From Phycisphaerales bacterium Planc_01 (lineage in GTDB: Bacteria; Planctomycetota; Phycisphaerae; Sedimentisphaerales; Anaerobacaceae), in assembly GCA_001603075.1 (NCBI GenBank), contig LVBB01000148.1, positions 62,001 through 126,000 on the forward strand: a stretch of DNA of 64,000 nt, given 5' to 3'. The notes beneath the pieces are model-generated. The model made no database searches. It was given only the letters and a program-made list of their open reading frames with translations, and was not told the origin of the DNA. Shown here one piece after another: positions 55,761-64,000 of this stretch. Position numbers and translations under genes: made by a program. How positions within the stretch are numbered: position 1 is the stretch's first letter; each line of letters starts with the position of its first letter.

Positions 55761-56141
55761 ATGCGCACGATCATGGAGGATGCCGTCTGGTCGGACGGAC
55801 CAGAGGCTTGGCAGGCGCCGCGGAGCTTGCTCGATCAAATCGGATGGAAGGGCCTCCTGGCCGTGGGGTGGCGCTCGACCCCCCTGCTGCTGCGACCGAT
55901 CGCCCTGCCCTACACACTCATCGCCTACAGGAGACTCCTGGCGGCCAGCGACTGTCCCGAGCGTCTTCTGACGCTGCACAGCCGGCAATACCAGGCGTCG
56001 CTCCTGTTCCGCACGCTTCGGCCGAGATTTCGCAAGACCCACGCGCTGCTGCGGTCTTTCGAGGCTAACTGCCCGCGTACGATGACACCGCCGGAACCGC
56101 AGCAGGACCAGGCGTCTCTGGCGCAACTGCGGTTTGCGTAG
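55761..56141 (+). CDS. Hypothetical 126-aa protein
   Basis: GGAGG lies 10 bases before the ATG at 55761. One weakly hydrophobic stretch (LLAVGWRSTPLLLRPIALPYTLIAYRRLLA) is followed by a basic region and a Gln/Pro-rich tail. There is no recognised domain. The opposite strand is also open here, but lacks a ribosome site. Moderate support as a real gene. Confidence 0.45.
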   Translation: MRTIMEDAVWSDGPEAWQAPRSLLDQIGWKGLLAVGWRSTPLLLRPIALPYTLIAYRRLLAASDCPERLLTLHSRQYQASLLFRTLRPRFRKTHALLRSFEANCPRTMTPPEPQQDQASLAQLRFA

Positions 56142-56265
56142 CCGCTCGCGGGCGCGCCCGACTCGTCGGACAATCGCAGGCAACGGATTGACAGGTTGCC
56201 CCGGCGGCCCTACGCTGGCGCCACGTTGCGGCACCCAGTGGAACGGTCGATAGCAGGAGCATCCG

Positions 56266-56538
56266 ATGAGCAATGAGGCACCCGAAGACTTCCTGACGCC
56301 GGCGGCATTGAAGCAGGCGATGAAGGCATTCAAGAAACGTCTGAAGCTGACGCGGCTGGACGCCGAGTCCACGCTGGGCGGAGGGCCTTTCAGCGGGGGC
56401 CGCAGTTGCGATATCGTGGCGATCCAGCCGCCCAACCAATACCCCCGCCAGGTCTGGGACAAACTCGTCGAGATGGGCAAGCTCCGGCACGCCGGCGGCG
56501 GCCTCTATGAGTTGCGTCAGGACCCCAACGTGCGTTGA
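56266..56538 (+). CDS. Hypothetical 90-aa protein
   Basis: GGAG lies 6 bases before the ATG. It is a soluble basic protein: helical N-terminus (TPAALKQAMKAFKKRLKLTRLDAES), then GGGPFSGGRS and a QYPRQVWDKLVEMGKLRHAGGGLYEL end that resembles a small winged helix. I think similar short proteins occur in other Planctomycetota but have no function to assign. Confidence 0.6.
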   Translation: MSNEAPEDFLTPAALKQAMKAFKKRLKLTRLDAESTLGGGPFSGGRSCDIVAIQPPNQYPRQVWDKLVEMGKLRHAGGGLYELRQDPNVR

Positions 56539-56574
56539 CGCTCGCCTCGCAGGGCCGGCGGACCGCAGGGGCAA

Positions 56575-58509
56575 TCACTCGGCCGCGCCGGGAGCAGGCT
56601 TTCTTACCTGCTGGTTGAACATCCGCAGCCGAACGGCGATCGCGCCGAGGGCCCACTCGATGTAGTGCAGGGAATGCGCGGGCTGGCGATGGCGCTCGAT
56701 CATCAGTCCGTATTGGGCGGCGTTGAGGAACTTGGCGATGACATGGGAGCTGATCTGCGTCGGATCGGCAGCCCAGACCTTCAACTGCTCGTACTGCCGG
56801 CGCAATCGTGCGCTGCCGCGTAGCTGTTCGGCGCTGAGGTAGTCGCCGGGGTTCAGGGCCAGTTGCAGACCCTTGAGGCACAGGATCAGCGGCTCGTAGT
56901 TGGCCCTCCTCTCCAGCCGGATGAACTTGTACTGCTGAATGTATGTCGTCGCCTGGGCCGGTGCCTTGTCGCCGATGTCGTCATGCCCGAGATACCAGTT
57001 GCGCCGGCTGCGTCGGGCGAAGACCAGTTCGTGGCCGAGGCGCTCCTGTGTGATCTCGTCGCGGCCCATGCGCGAGACCCACAGACCGCCCGGTTTGCGT
57101 TCGGAGCCCCCGCCCAGGGCCAGCAGACACTTGACGAACCCAATCGGCAGGACGTTCTGCTCCCCGATCCGGCTCTTGAACAGTTGGAGCGACAGATGCA
57201 GGCTGTGCGGACGGACCTGGAAGAAGCCGACCAGTTCGTGGATCAACTGGTTCATCAGCCAGGGATCGGATGTGGCCGGGCGCGACAGCTCGCCGGCGAT
57301 GCTCAGCCGTCCAGGCGCCAGTTCGAGGAAGCCCGAACTGCGCCGCCGCTGTCCGGAGCCGGTGTGGTCGTCGATATAGCCGCCCAGCTTCCAGCAGAGG
57401 ACATCGAGACAGAAATCGTAGAAATAGCGGAACCCGTCGTAGGCCGGATCGGACGCCCTGCTGGCGCTGCGTCGGGGCTCGACGGCGTCGGCCCCGAGGT
57501 TGCTCAGCTCCAGTTCGAAGCCAAGCGGCACCAGACCCGGCTGACGGTTCGAGCGAATGCGGCTGAGGTTGGCCTCGGCCACGCGTGGATCGAAAATACT
57601 CCGGGAGGCGCGGACGGCGTACTTGACGTAGTCGATCAAGTCGAACTTGTCGGGCGGCATCGTCAGGCCGCGTTCGACGATCCGTTCCACGTCGCTGCGG
57701 CTGGCGTTGACCATCTGCAAGGCGGCCAGCAGACTGACCGAGCGGGCAAAGTATCGCTCACTCGTCCGCAGGTGCTCGAGATCGAAACGGTGCCGGCTCT
57801 GGATCTGCTCGTCGAACTCGTTGAGCAGCACTTGCCGCAGGACCAGTGCCAGATAACTGCCCAGATACGGAGCGGCTGCCGGTTCGGTGAGGAGGTGCCG
57901 GATGCTGGGACGCGGACGGTCCAGCTCGCGTTCCAGATAGTAGTCGCTCATCGCCTCGCTGTGGTAGTGGCTCATCACCAGATCGCGTTCGGTCGTGCCC
58001 AGAAGTTCCCGCTGGGCCCGGCGCTCGATCTCAGCGTCGGCCGTCCGCTCGCCGGGACGCGTGTGCCTCTGAAGGAACCGTTCGATCCGTTTGCGGAGCC
58101 ACAGTTCGTGGATGAGGTTGACGTGAAAGCGGTCGCCGAAGTGTTTTCGCATCGACTCGGGTGTCACCAGAAAAGCCTGCGCCTCGACCTTGCCGTGCGC
58201 GGTGTAGATATGCACCGTCTCCCGCCGGTATCGCTTGCCCTCGTACCGGTCCACCTCGGCCATCGCCGAGCCGGGCACGTCATAGATGACCAGCCCTTCG
58301 ATCCGGGCGTCAGGCGTCTTGACGCCATAGTAGTAGACGTTATCCGGACTGACCCGACGATGCCCCGGCAGGAAGGCCGGCTCGGCAAAGAGTACCTTCT
58401 CGTCGATCTTCGAGGGCTTTCGCGTGAAGGCAATGCCGCTGACCGACTTGAAGATGCGACTGTCTCGCAGCGATCCATAGACGAAGAGATTGACTTTGCG
58501 TTTGGGCAT
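56575..58509 (-). CDS. GGCT/AIG2-like domain fused to a large domain of possible amidoligase type
   Basis: A 644-aa protein. Residues 1-115 are a gamma-glutamylcyclotransferase-like (AIG2) domain: LFVYGSLRDSRIF, then IEGLVIYDVP and VDRYEGKRYRRETV, including the acidic residue near the active site. The remaining 500 residues are unusual for a GGCT protein. GFELELSNLGADA (near 325) resembles the first motif of amidoligases, and RPHSLHLSLQL (near 430) could be their second motif. No membrane segments or signal peptide. A peptide-bond-forming domain joined to a glutamyl-cyclising domain is a plausible but unproven reading. Confidence 0.7.
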   Translation of the reverse strand: MPKRKVNLFVYGSLRDSRIFKSVSGIAFTRKPSKIDEKVLFAEPAFLPGHRRVSPDNVYYYGVKTPDARIEGLVIYDVPGSAMAEVDRYEGKRYRRETVHIYTAHGKVEAQAFLVTPESMRKHFGDRFHVNLIHELWLRKRIERFLQRHTRPGERTADAEIERRAQRELLGTTERDLVMSHYHSEAMSDYYLERELDRPRPSIRHLLTEPAAAPYLGSYLALVLRQVLLNEFDEQIQSRHRFDLEHLRTSERYFARSVSLLAALQMVNASRSDVERIVERGLTMPPDKFDLIDYVKYAVRASRSIFDPRVAEANLSRIRSNRQPGLVPLGFELELSNLGADAVEPRRSASRASDPAYDGFRYFYDFCLDVLCWKLGGYIDDHTGSGQRRRSSGFLELAPGRLSIAGELSRPATSDPWLMNQLIHELVGFFQVRPHSLHLSLQLFKSRIGEQNVLPIGFVKCLLALGGGSERKPGGLWVSRMGRDEITQERLGHELVFARRSRRNWYLGHDDIGDKAPAQATTYIQQYKFIRLERRANYEPLILCLKGLQLALNPGDYLSAEQLRGSARLRRQYEQLKVWAADPTQISSHVIAKFLNAAQYGLMIERHRQPAHSLHYIEWALGAIAVRLRMFNQQVRKPAPGAAE

Positions 58510-58549
58510 ATCCCGCCTGATTCATCGCGTCGGACTGCTTCGACTTCGG

Positions 58550-59293
58550 CTACGGGTCGCGCACGATGCGGCCCCGCAATCGCCAGAGCTCCCGAAAGGC
58601 CCGCAGGACGACGCGGAGACTGGCCCCGGTTTGCCGGCCGGCCGTGCGCGGATAGTGATGCACCCCCTTCTGCGTAATCGTATACCCTTTCCGTACGGCC
58701 CGCGCCAGGATCTCCGTATCGATCAGCGCCCCGGTGCTTTCCATCGTGATCCGATCGAAAAGGCTTCGCCGATACAGCTTGAAGGCGCAGTCCACATCGC
58801 GGACCTTCATTGAGAATACCAGGCCGGTGACCTTTGTCCAGAGCCATCCGTTGATCTTCCGCACGAGGTTGTCCCGCCGGTCGATCCGATAGCAACTGAC
58901 GATGTCGTAGTCGGCCATCAGAGGCAGCAGAGCCGGCATCTCGCCGATGTCGAACTGGCCGTCGCCGTCGGTATAGAAGACCAACTCCTTGCGCGCGGCG
59001 CGAAACCCCGACTGAAGGGCCGCGCCGTAGCCCCGATTACGCTCGTGGCGGATCACACGAACGCGGTCGTTGCCGGCGGCGATCTCATCGGCGATCCGCC
59101 CGGTCGCATCGACACTGCCGTCATCGACGATGATGACCTCGTAGTCGGCCCCCAGCCCTTCGAGCACGCGGATCGCCTGCTCAGCCACGCGACGGACGTT
59201 GTCCTGCTCGTTATAGCAGGGAAAGAACACCGAGATCGACACGGCCGATGGAGAAACGCCGTCGGGTGACACAGGGCTGTCCGCCTGGGCCAT
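58550..59293 (-). CDS. Glycosyltransferase family 2 (dolichol-phosphate-mannose-synthase-like)
   Basis: A 247-aa protein. ISVFFPCYNEQDNV, VIIVDDGSVDATG, ERNRGYGAALQSGFRAA and the D-x-D motif YTDGDGQFD are GT2 signatures; DVDCAFKLYRRSLFDRI and GVHHYPRTAGRQTGASLRV fit DPM1-like or undecaprenyl-phosphate glycosyltransferases. There is no membrane tail. It starts 3 bases after the large membrane protein gene ends, so the pair is probably one operon for a lipid-linked sugar donor and its acceptor enzyme. Confidence 0.92.
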   Translation of the reverse strand: MAQADSPVSPDGVSPSAVSISVFFPCYNEQDNVRRVAEQAIRVLEGLGADYEVIIVDDGSVDATGRIADEIAAGNDRVRVIRHERNRGYGAALQSGFRAARKELVFYTDGDGQFDIGEMPALLPLMADYDIVSCYRIDRRDNLVRKINGWLWTKVTGLVFSMKVRDVDCAFKLYRRSLFDRITMESTGALIDTEILARAVRKGYTITQKGVHHYPRTAGRQTGASLRVVLRAFRELWRLRGRIVRDP

Positions 59294-59296
59294 GGC

Positions 59297-62293
59297 TCAC
59301 CACCTCTTTCGATTGGAGATGGAGTCCCGTTCGGCCAGGTACTGCTGCATCTGTCGGGCATAGGTTTCGGACGCCTCGCGGTTGCCCTGAGCATCGGCCA
59401 GTTGCTTGAGCCGCACCATCGCCAGGCGCGCCGCTTCGAGGCGCAGGTTGTAACCGTGATGGCCGGCGTAGCTCGACTTGTTGGCCTCGAAATGCGTGGT
59501 GTACTCGACACAGATTTCGTCGACGCGAGGTCGCAGTTCCGCGAACTGCGCCGCGATCAGCAGCAGGTCGAGCATCGGCCCCGGCGACGGATCGAGGTGA
59601 AACGCCTTGATCAACATGTCGAGCCCCTGTTCCTTCTGGCCGCTCTCTCTGAGCACCAGCAGGTTTCGACCGACAGAGAAGTTGGCGGTGAACTCGTCGG
59701 GATAGGTCGTCTGACCGGTGAACATGCCGTCGAACAGCTTCTTGCCCTTCTCGGTTGAGACGTTGACGAACAGTTTCTGCTTGTTGTTGATGAAGACTAT
59801 CCGCCAGTTGGGGTCGTATTCCAGGCCGTAGACAAAACCTTTGTCGAACTGATTGGCCGGCATCAGGACCACCCAGACGTCGAACGTGTCGAGCTGCTCG
59901 GTGACCCACGCGCCGATCTCGCGGTACTCGGCGGCGGTCAGGTTGCGTCCTTCGTAGGCGGCCCTGCGTGCGGCCGGCCCGCCCGTGAGGATCTCCGTCC
60001 ACAGGTCGAACGTCCGGGTGTCGTAGGCCGCCTGGGCCCGACCGTCCATGAACAACTGCAGCGGCGTCCGCCCGGTCTCGGGATCGGGGTCCTGGCCCCA
60101 GGCGATGAACCCGCCTTCCGTCCAGTAGTTGAACATATTGCCGGAGAGCTTGTTCTCACGGATGAACTGGCAGGCGTAGAACGGCTTGGCGTCGGAGGCG
60201 GTCATTCGCATGAAGATGGACGTCAGCCTCGGATCGGCCGGCCAGTAGTCCAGGTAGATTTGCTTGAACCTCAGCCCCACCCACAGGCCGAATCCAAGGA
60301 CGGCGCCGGTCACGGCCAGCGCCGCCACCGGCCAGACCAACGCGACAGGCGGCAGACCAGCAGTTCCCTGCGAACGCTTGCGGTCGCGAGAGAAGACCGC
60401 CATCAGCGGAAAGCCCGCAAATGCCAGGAGCACTCCAAACGCCAGGAGCCAGAAACGAGGCTGGATTTGGCCGGCATGGCCCGGCACCGGCAGAAACAGC
60501 CAGGGCCAAAAGACCAAACGCCACAGTCCCAATACGACCAGCGCCGCCGCCATGCCGAGCAGGACCGTGCGGTCAACGGCCTCGCGAAGGCCGGAATCGG
60601 CCGGCTGGGCGGTGCCGCGACCCTTCGCCGTCGTCAGCACGAAGCCAACGATCCGCTGCACCAGCAACGCCAGCACGGGACAGGCGGCGAATGCGGCGAC
60701 GGGAATGAACCGGCGAGATCGGATCGCCATGTAGACCGTCAGTGCCGCCACGAGCAGCAAGGCGATGTCGATCCTCGGCCCCACGGTCGTATCATCGTCT
60801 GCGGCCCGCTTCCTTGGGGAACGCTCCGCCACCAAAGCACGCACGGACAGGACCGCCCACAGACACACAGCCAGCCAGAGAAGGACGTACATCACCAGGA
60901 ACGGAATCGCGGTGCCGACGGGATTGGCCCAGTCCAGCGCCCGATGCCATTCGTGCACGTCGCGCCATCGCTCGGCATGCTCGCTGACCGAGATGACGAA
61001 GGTGTGCGTCAGGTTGGTCAGGTGGAACGGATTGAACAGGACCATCGCAACGAACGCGACCGCCCCAGCCCCGACCGTGTGCAGCAGCGCCCGGCGTTCC
61101 AGGACGCGAATCGTCTTGTCCCTCGACGAGAGCACCACCGCCGCGAGCGCCACGGCCAGGACGAACATGCCCAGACAGGTCAAACGTCCGCCGGCCGCGT
61201 GGTCGGCGAAGATCTTCAGCACGCGCTCGTTCATCGTATTGGGCGGCGCCGGGAAGTAACGCACCAGCAGCAGCAGAAACACCACGCCCGTCGCCACGGC
61301 GTGCAGGGCCGTCACGGCAGCGTCGCTGATCCGCCGGTGGAAAACCGCCGCGACACTGCCGCCGGCAGCCAGCAGCAGGAACGCGACCATCCAGTCGTTT
61401 CCTGCGCTCGGCGCAACGGCGTGACGCTGCGGGAAATACTCGTTGGTCAGCTCGGCCAGGCGACCGAGAAACTGGTGCGTCAGGCCGTAGAGGACCATCC
61501 ACGTCAGGATGCTGTAGACCGCCACCAGCCAACGTCTCGGCAGTCGCACGATCAGGTGCCAGCCCACGAACGGGACCAGCACGATGAATGCGTAGATGTA
61601 CCCGCCGTGGACGTTGGACCAGAAGACAATCACCGGCACGATCAGCCAGACGTAGAGCGCGTTGCGGTGGCTCGTCAGCGCCAGGATCAGGATGAAAACC
61701 GCCACGAGAAGATTGGAGAAGCCGGCCGGACGAATATCGAAGAACGACCGGCCGATGAACAAAGCGAAGCCCGATGCCGCGGCCGCCGGCGCGGGGGCCA
61801 CGCCCATCAGTCGGGCGGTCAAGTAGATCGCAGCGACCGCCAGGAAGTAGACAGCGAACTTCCAGATCACCAAAGCGTTGAAACAGGGCTCCGCCGCCGA
61901 GCCCAGCATCGTCGTGAGCCGGTAGAAGATCACATGCGTCAGCCAGTTTTGGTTGATCCAGCCGGTCGGGTGCCATTTGCGGACGGTTTCGAGGCCCACC
62001 TTCTCGGTGATCCATCGGGCCCAGCCCGGCCAGGTCTCGACCTCGGCCTCCGTCGGGCCGGCGTCGTGGCTGTTGGCGCTGAATGGCTCGACCGTGTCCA
62101 CACCGTGGTTGACGAAGTGCCGCCCGCACGCCATCGCCACCCATGTGTCGCCGGCGGCCACCATGTGCGTGCAGGCGTGAAACGCGAAGATCAGCATCGC
62201 CAGCCAGCCGACTACCACCGACAAGCGGGAGAGCGTCGAGCGTCCCTGCGTCGTGAGCAATGTGCCTGCCTCGCCGGTCTGGTTTTCCGCCAT
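59297..62293 (-). CDS. Large multi-pass membrane protein, GT-C-like
   Basis: About 998 residues. The ATG at 62293 has GGAAAG 7 bases upstream; the earlier ATG at 62323 lacks one. About 12-14 hydrophobic segments occupy residues 20-660. The first periplasmic loop has HFVNHGVDTVEPFSANSHD and GWINQNWLTHVIFYR, patterns seen in large planctomycete and bacterial GT-C-type or O-antigen-ligase-like proteins. The C-terminal 330 residues are soluble, with TPR-like helices near the end. Pairing with the GT2 gene supports a glycosyl-transfer role at the membrane. The function is inferred. Confidence 0.75.
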   Translation of the reverse strand: MAENQTGEAGTLLTTQGRSTLSRLSVVVGWLAMLIFAFHACTHMVAAGDTWVAMACGRHFVNHGVDTVEPFSANSHDAGPTEAEVETWPGWARWITEKVGLETVRKWHPTGWINQNWLTHVIFYRLTTMLGSAAEPCFNALVIWKFAVYFLAVAAIYLTARLMGVAPAPAAAASGFALFIGRSFFDIRPAGFSNLLVAVFILILALTSHRNALYVWLIVPVIVFWSNVHGGYIYAFIVLVPFVGWHLIVRLPRRWLVAVYSILTWMVLYGLTHQFLGRLAELTNEYFPQRHAVAPSAGNDWMVAFLLLAAGGSVAAVFHRRISDAAVTALHAVATGVVFLLLLVRYFPAPPNTMNERVLKIFADHAAGGRLTCLGMFVLAVALAAVVLSSRDKTIRVLERRALLHTVGAGAVAFVAMVLFNPFHLTNLTHTFVISVSEHAERWRDVHEWHRALDWANPVGTAIPFLVMYVLLWLAVCLWAVLSVRALVAERSPRKRAADDDTTVGPRIDIALLLVAALTVYMAIRSRRFIPVAAFAACPVLALLVQRIVGFVLTTAKGRGTAQPADSGLREAVDRTVLLGMAAALVVLGLWRLVFWPWLFLPVPGHAGQIQPRFWLLAFGVLLAFAGFPLMAVFSRDRKRSQGTAGLPPVALVWPVAALAVTGAVLGFGLWVGLRFKQIYLDYWPADPRLTSIFMRMTASDAKPFYACQFIRENKLSGNMFNYWTEGGFIAWGQDPDPETGRTPLQLFMDGRAQAAYDTRTFDLWTEILTGGPAARRAAYEGRNLTAAEYREIGAWVTEQLDTFDVWVVLMPANQFDKGFVYGLEYDPNWRIVFINNKQKLFVNVSTEKGKKLFDGMFTGQTTYPDEFTANFSVGRNLLVLRESGQKEQGLDMLIKAFHLDPSPGPMLDLLLIAAQFAELRPRVDEICVEYTTHFEANKSSYAGHHGYNLRLEAARLAMVRLKQLADAQGNREASETYARQMQQYLAERDSISNRKRW

Positions 62294-62502
62294 TCGCCTA
62301 CTTTCCAACAGGTTTCGACTCATAATATCGCAGAAGGATACGTTCTTCTGCTTCTATCGTCAAGAACGGCCCCCCGGCTGTTGCCCTTTGTCGAAAACTC
62401 TGCGTGGACCGCGAATAGGGCCGTGGCGGCGCGTGCGACAGCCTTTGCCAGAGGACGCGATGCTCCAGCCCCCGCCGCTTGCCTATCGATGGGCGTGACG
62501 GC

Positions 62503-63696
62503 TCAGCGAGCCAGCCACTGCTCCAGTCGGTCGAGGCCCTTGGTGATATTCTCCATCGAGCAGGCGAAGCTCAGCCGAACGTTGTCGTCGCAGCCGAATG
62601 GCAGGCCGGGAACCAGAGCCACGTTGGCCTGTTCGAGCAGGGCCGTGGCGAATTCCATGCTGCTGGTGATCTTCGCGCCGCCGATGGTCCGTTCGAAGTG
62701 GACGCTGACGTCCGGGAAGCAGTAGAACGCCCCGGCCGGCTCGGCACACTGAAGCCCCTCGATGGCGTTGAGCCGCTCGGCCATGTACCTGCCGCGCTTC
62801 TCGAACTCGACCCGCATCGCCTCGATCGTCGCATCGGCCTCCGGGCCCATCGCAGCGATCGCCGCGTATTGGGCGAACGTCACCGGGTTGGAGGTCATGT
62901 GGTCCTGGAGTCGGGACATCGCCTTGATGATGTCCAGCGGCCCGGCGGTGTAGCCCAAGCGCCAGCCGGTCATCGAAAAGGCCTTGCTCAGGCCGTTGAG
63001 CGTCAGGGTCCGGCCGAACGCGTCGTCACTCAGCGCCGCGAAGCTGATGAACTTCGAGTCGCCGAAGATCAGCTTCTCGTAGATCTCGTCGCTCATCACG
63101 CAGACGTTCGTGCCTTCGAGCACCTTGGCCAGCGCCCGCAGCTCGTCGGGGGTGTACATGAAGCCGCCGGGGTTGCTGGGCGAGTTGATGATGAGCATCG
63201 CCGTCTTGGGCGTGATGGCGGCCTTGAGCTGCTCCGGCGTGATCTTGTAGCTGTTGGCCTTGTCCGTCTCGACGATCTTCGTGACGCCGCCGGCCAGCTT
63301 GATCGCCTCCGGATACGTCACCCAGTACGGCCGCGGCAGCAGCACCTCGTCGCCCGGATCGAGCACCGCCTGCATCGCCTCGTAGACCGAGTGCTTGCCG
63401 CCGATGTTGACGACGACCTGCTCAGGGGCGTATTTCAGCCCGTTCTCGCGTTCGAGCTTCCTGGCGATGGCGGCCCGCAACTCGATGATGCCCGCGGCGG
63501 GCGTGTACTTGGTCTTGCCCTCGTTGAGGGCCTTGATCGCGGCGTCCTTGATGTACTGCGGCGTATCGAAATCGGGCTCGCCCGCCCCGAAACCGACCAC
63601 ATCGATCCCCTGCGCCTTCAGTTCCTTGGCCCGGGCCGTCACCGCGATCGTCGCCGAAGGCGGCACGCTCTTCGCTCGCTGACTGACTTTGATCAT
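62503..63696 (-). CDS. aspC: Class I aminotransferase (aspartate aminotransferase-like)
   Basis: A 397-aa protein, of normal length. GAGEPDFDTPQYIKDAAIKA, INSPSNPGGFMY, MSDEIYEKLIF, LNGLSKAFSMTGWRLGY (PLP lysine in SKAF) and NVRLSFACSMENI are the class I fold-type I signatures. It belongs to the AspB/thermophilic aspartate aminotransferase subgroup; prephenate or other activity is possible. It uses PLP to interconvert aspartate and oxaloacetate. It is divergent from the gene at 63907. Confidence 0.92.
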   Translation of the reverse strand: MIKVSQRAKSVPPSATIAVTARAKELKAQGIDVVGFGAGEPDFDTPQYIKDAAIKALNEGKTKYTPAAGIIELRAAIARKLERENGLKYAPEQVVVNIGGKHSVYEAMQAVLDPGDEVLLPRPYWVTYPEAIKLAGGVTKIVETDKANSYKITPEQLKAAITPKTAMLIINSPSNPGGFMYTPDELRALAKVLEGTNVCVMSDEIYEKLIFGDSKFISFAALSDDAFGRTLTLNGLSKAFSMTGWRLGYTAGPLDIIKAMSRLQDHMTSNPVTFAQYAAIAAMGPEADATIEAMRVEFEKRGRYMAERLNAIEGLQCAEPAGAFYCFPDVSVHFERTIGGAKITSSMEFATALLEQANVALVPGLPFGCDDNVRLSFACSMENITKGLDRLEQWLAR

Positions 63697-63761
63697 CCAA
63701 ACACCTTTCTCACAGGGTTCTCATTCCAACAACAGCCGCGTCATTAAACCCAAATCCGCCC

Positions 63762-63804
63762 CCCCGTCAAGCGAATTCGCCCGGGGGGACGACCCTTGAC
63801 GGGG
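63762..63804. promoter_or_regulatory. Inverted repeat in a divergent promoter region
   Basis: CCCCGTCAAG (63762-63771) and CTTGACGGGG (63795-63804) are exact reverse complements, separated by 23 bases that include the palindrome GCGAATTCGC (63771-63780). It lies between the divergent aminotransferase and the membrane protein starting at 63907. It is a candidate operator or a stable hairpin. Confidence 0.4.
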
Positions 63805-63906
63805 CGAAGGATAGCGGTAGGATGGGCCGCGGATGAACGATTTCACTGCTGATAGCCGATCTCCACATGCCCCCCGGGAAGCCGGTGGCAGCGAGAGGCA
63901 CCGTCA

Positions 63907-64000
63907 ATGAAATGGACATTACGCACGAAGATACTCTTGGGCTATGGTATCGCCCTTGCCCTGATGGTGGTCATTCTTGCGTGGTCCTACGCCAATCTGC
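63907..64000 (+). CDS. Membrane protein start, probable signal-transduction protein (3' end outside window)
   Basis: Thirty-one codons are visible. MKWTLRTKILLGYGIALALMV then VILAWSYANL is a short basic N-terminus plus one membrane helix, the form typical of histidine kinases and chemoreceptors with a periplasmic sensor. GAGAGG lies about 9 bases upstream of the ATG. The family cannot be confirmed from this fragment. Confidence 0.65.
   Translation, partial: MKWTLRTKILLGYGIALALMVVILAWSYANL

Noticed and set aside
55677-56480. 267-codon minus-strand frame opposite the 126-aa gene
   Set aside because: It has no ribosome site and a compositionally biased translation; it also covers the better supported 90-aa gene start. 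The plus-strand 126-aa gene is kept at moderate confidence.
56863-58677. 604-codon open frame on the plus strand
   Set aside because: It is antisense to the GGCT fusion gene; no independent domain is visible.
60260-62725. 821-codon open frame on the plus strand
   Set aside because: It is antisense to the multi-pass membrane protein; its translation is an Arg/Gln/His-rich pattern typical of reversed hydrophobic coding sequence.
1-64000. CRISPR array or cas genes
   Set aside because: No regularly spaced direct repeats were seen; the short repeats found are palindromes with irregular spacing of hundreds to thousands of bases.

Overview
The window looks like chromosome of a high-GC member of the Planctomycetota, most likely Phycisphaerae/Sedimentisphaerales. 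The evidence is a type II pseudopilin with the N-terminus [19 protein letters not shown] followed by LLPSLSKAR, several large secreted modular proteins (LamG, discoidin-like, PKD and FN3-like modules), carbohydrate-active and Gfo/Idh/MocA-type genes, a PmoA-like protein, and an rsmH standing outside any division cluster. This placement rests on family knowledge, not on a marker phylogeny.

Layout. 1-13.4 kb: secreted-protein region with a partial pseudopilin, a discoidin/FN3-like protein, a PKD plus nucleoside-hydrolase-like protein, a TIM-barrel glycosidase-like protein, a beta-propeller protein, and a broken glycosidase-like gene that has lost the front of its barrel. 13.65-35.77 kb: a 22-kb integrated element inserted in tRNA-Ser(TGA). 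It is bounded by a 65-bp imperfect repeat of the tRNA 3' part. It carries a tyrosine integrase, a small XRE regulator, a primase-helicase operon with an AlpA/excisionase-like protein, a six-gene PglZ-type (BREX-like) defence operon with two further unknown genes, a second AlpA-like regulator, an AbiEi/AbiEii toxin-antitoxin pair, a frameshifted zinc-ribbon gene and an HTH gene. 35.8-49.2 kb: housekeeping genes (folD, fhs, an NCS2 purine permease, tRNA-Leu, two tandem membrane paralogues, xseA/xseB, rsmH), mixed with a sugar isomerase-like/PmoA-like/Gfo-Idh pseudogene cluster and an apiosidase-like secreted protein. 49.6-64 kb: a second large LamG/discoidin protein, a MIF-type tautomerase, a methyltransferase, a GT9 heptosyltransferase, a Nudix hydrolase, two small unknowns, a GGCT-domain fusion, a GT2 plus large membrane-protein pair, a class I aminotransferase, and the start of a membrane (probably signalling) protein.

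The most interesting unit is the defence operon, 31920 down to 20332 on the minus strand: DUF499-type AAA ATPase, a short PglZ, a membrane-anchored coiled-coil protein, a DUF1156-type DNA methyltransferase, a 173-aa unknown and a SNF2-type helicase. The genes overlap or abut throughout. ATPase, PglZ, methylase and helicase together resemble BREX/Pgl systems, but BrxA, BrxB and BrxL are absent and a membrane protein is embedded. The element ends are also notable. The attachment sequence lies inside the 3' end of the integrase gene, so excision should extend the integrase frame by 71 residues into sequence now at the far end. The two tRNA copies differ by compensatory changes in the variable arm.

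Two families of short intergenic palindromes are present (four copies of one, three of the other). Three of the four copies of the first supply the stop codon of the neighbouring gene.
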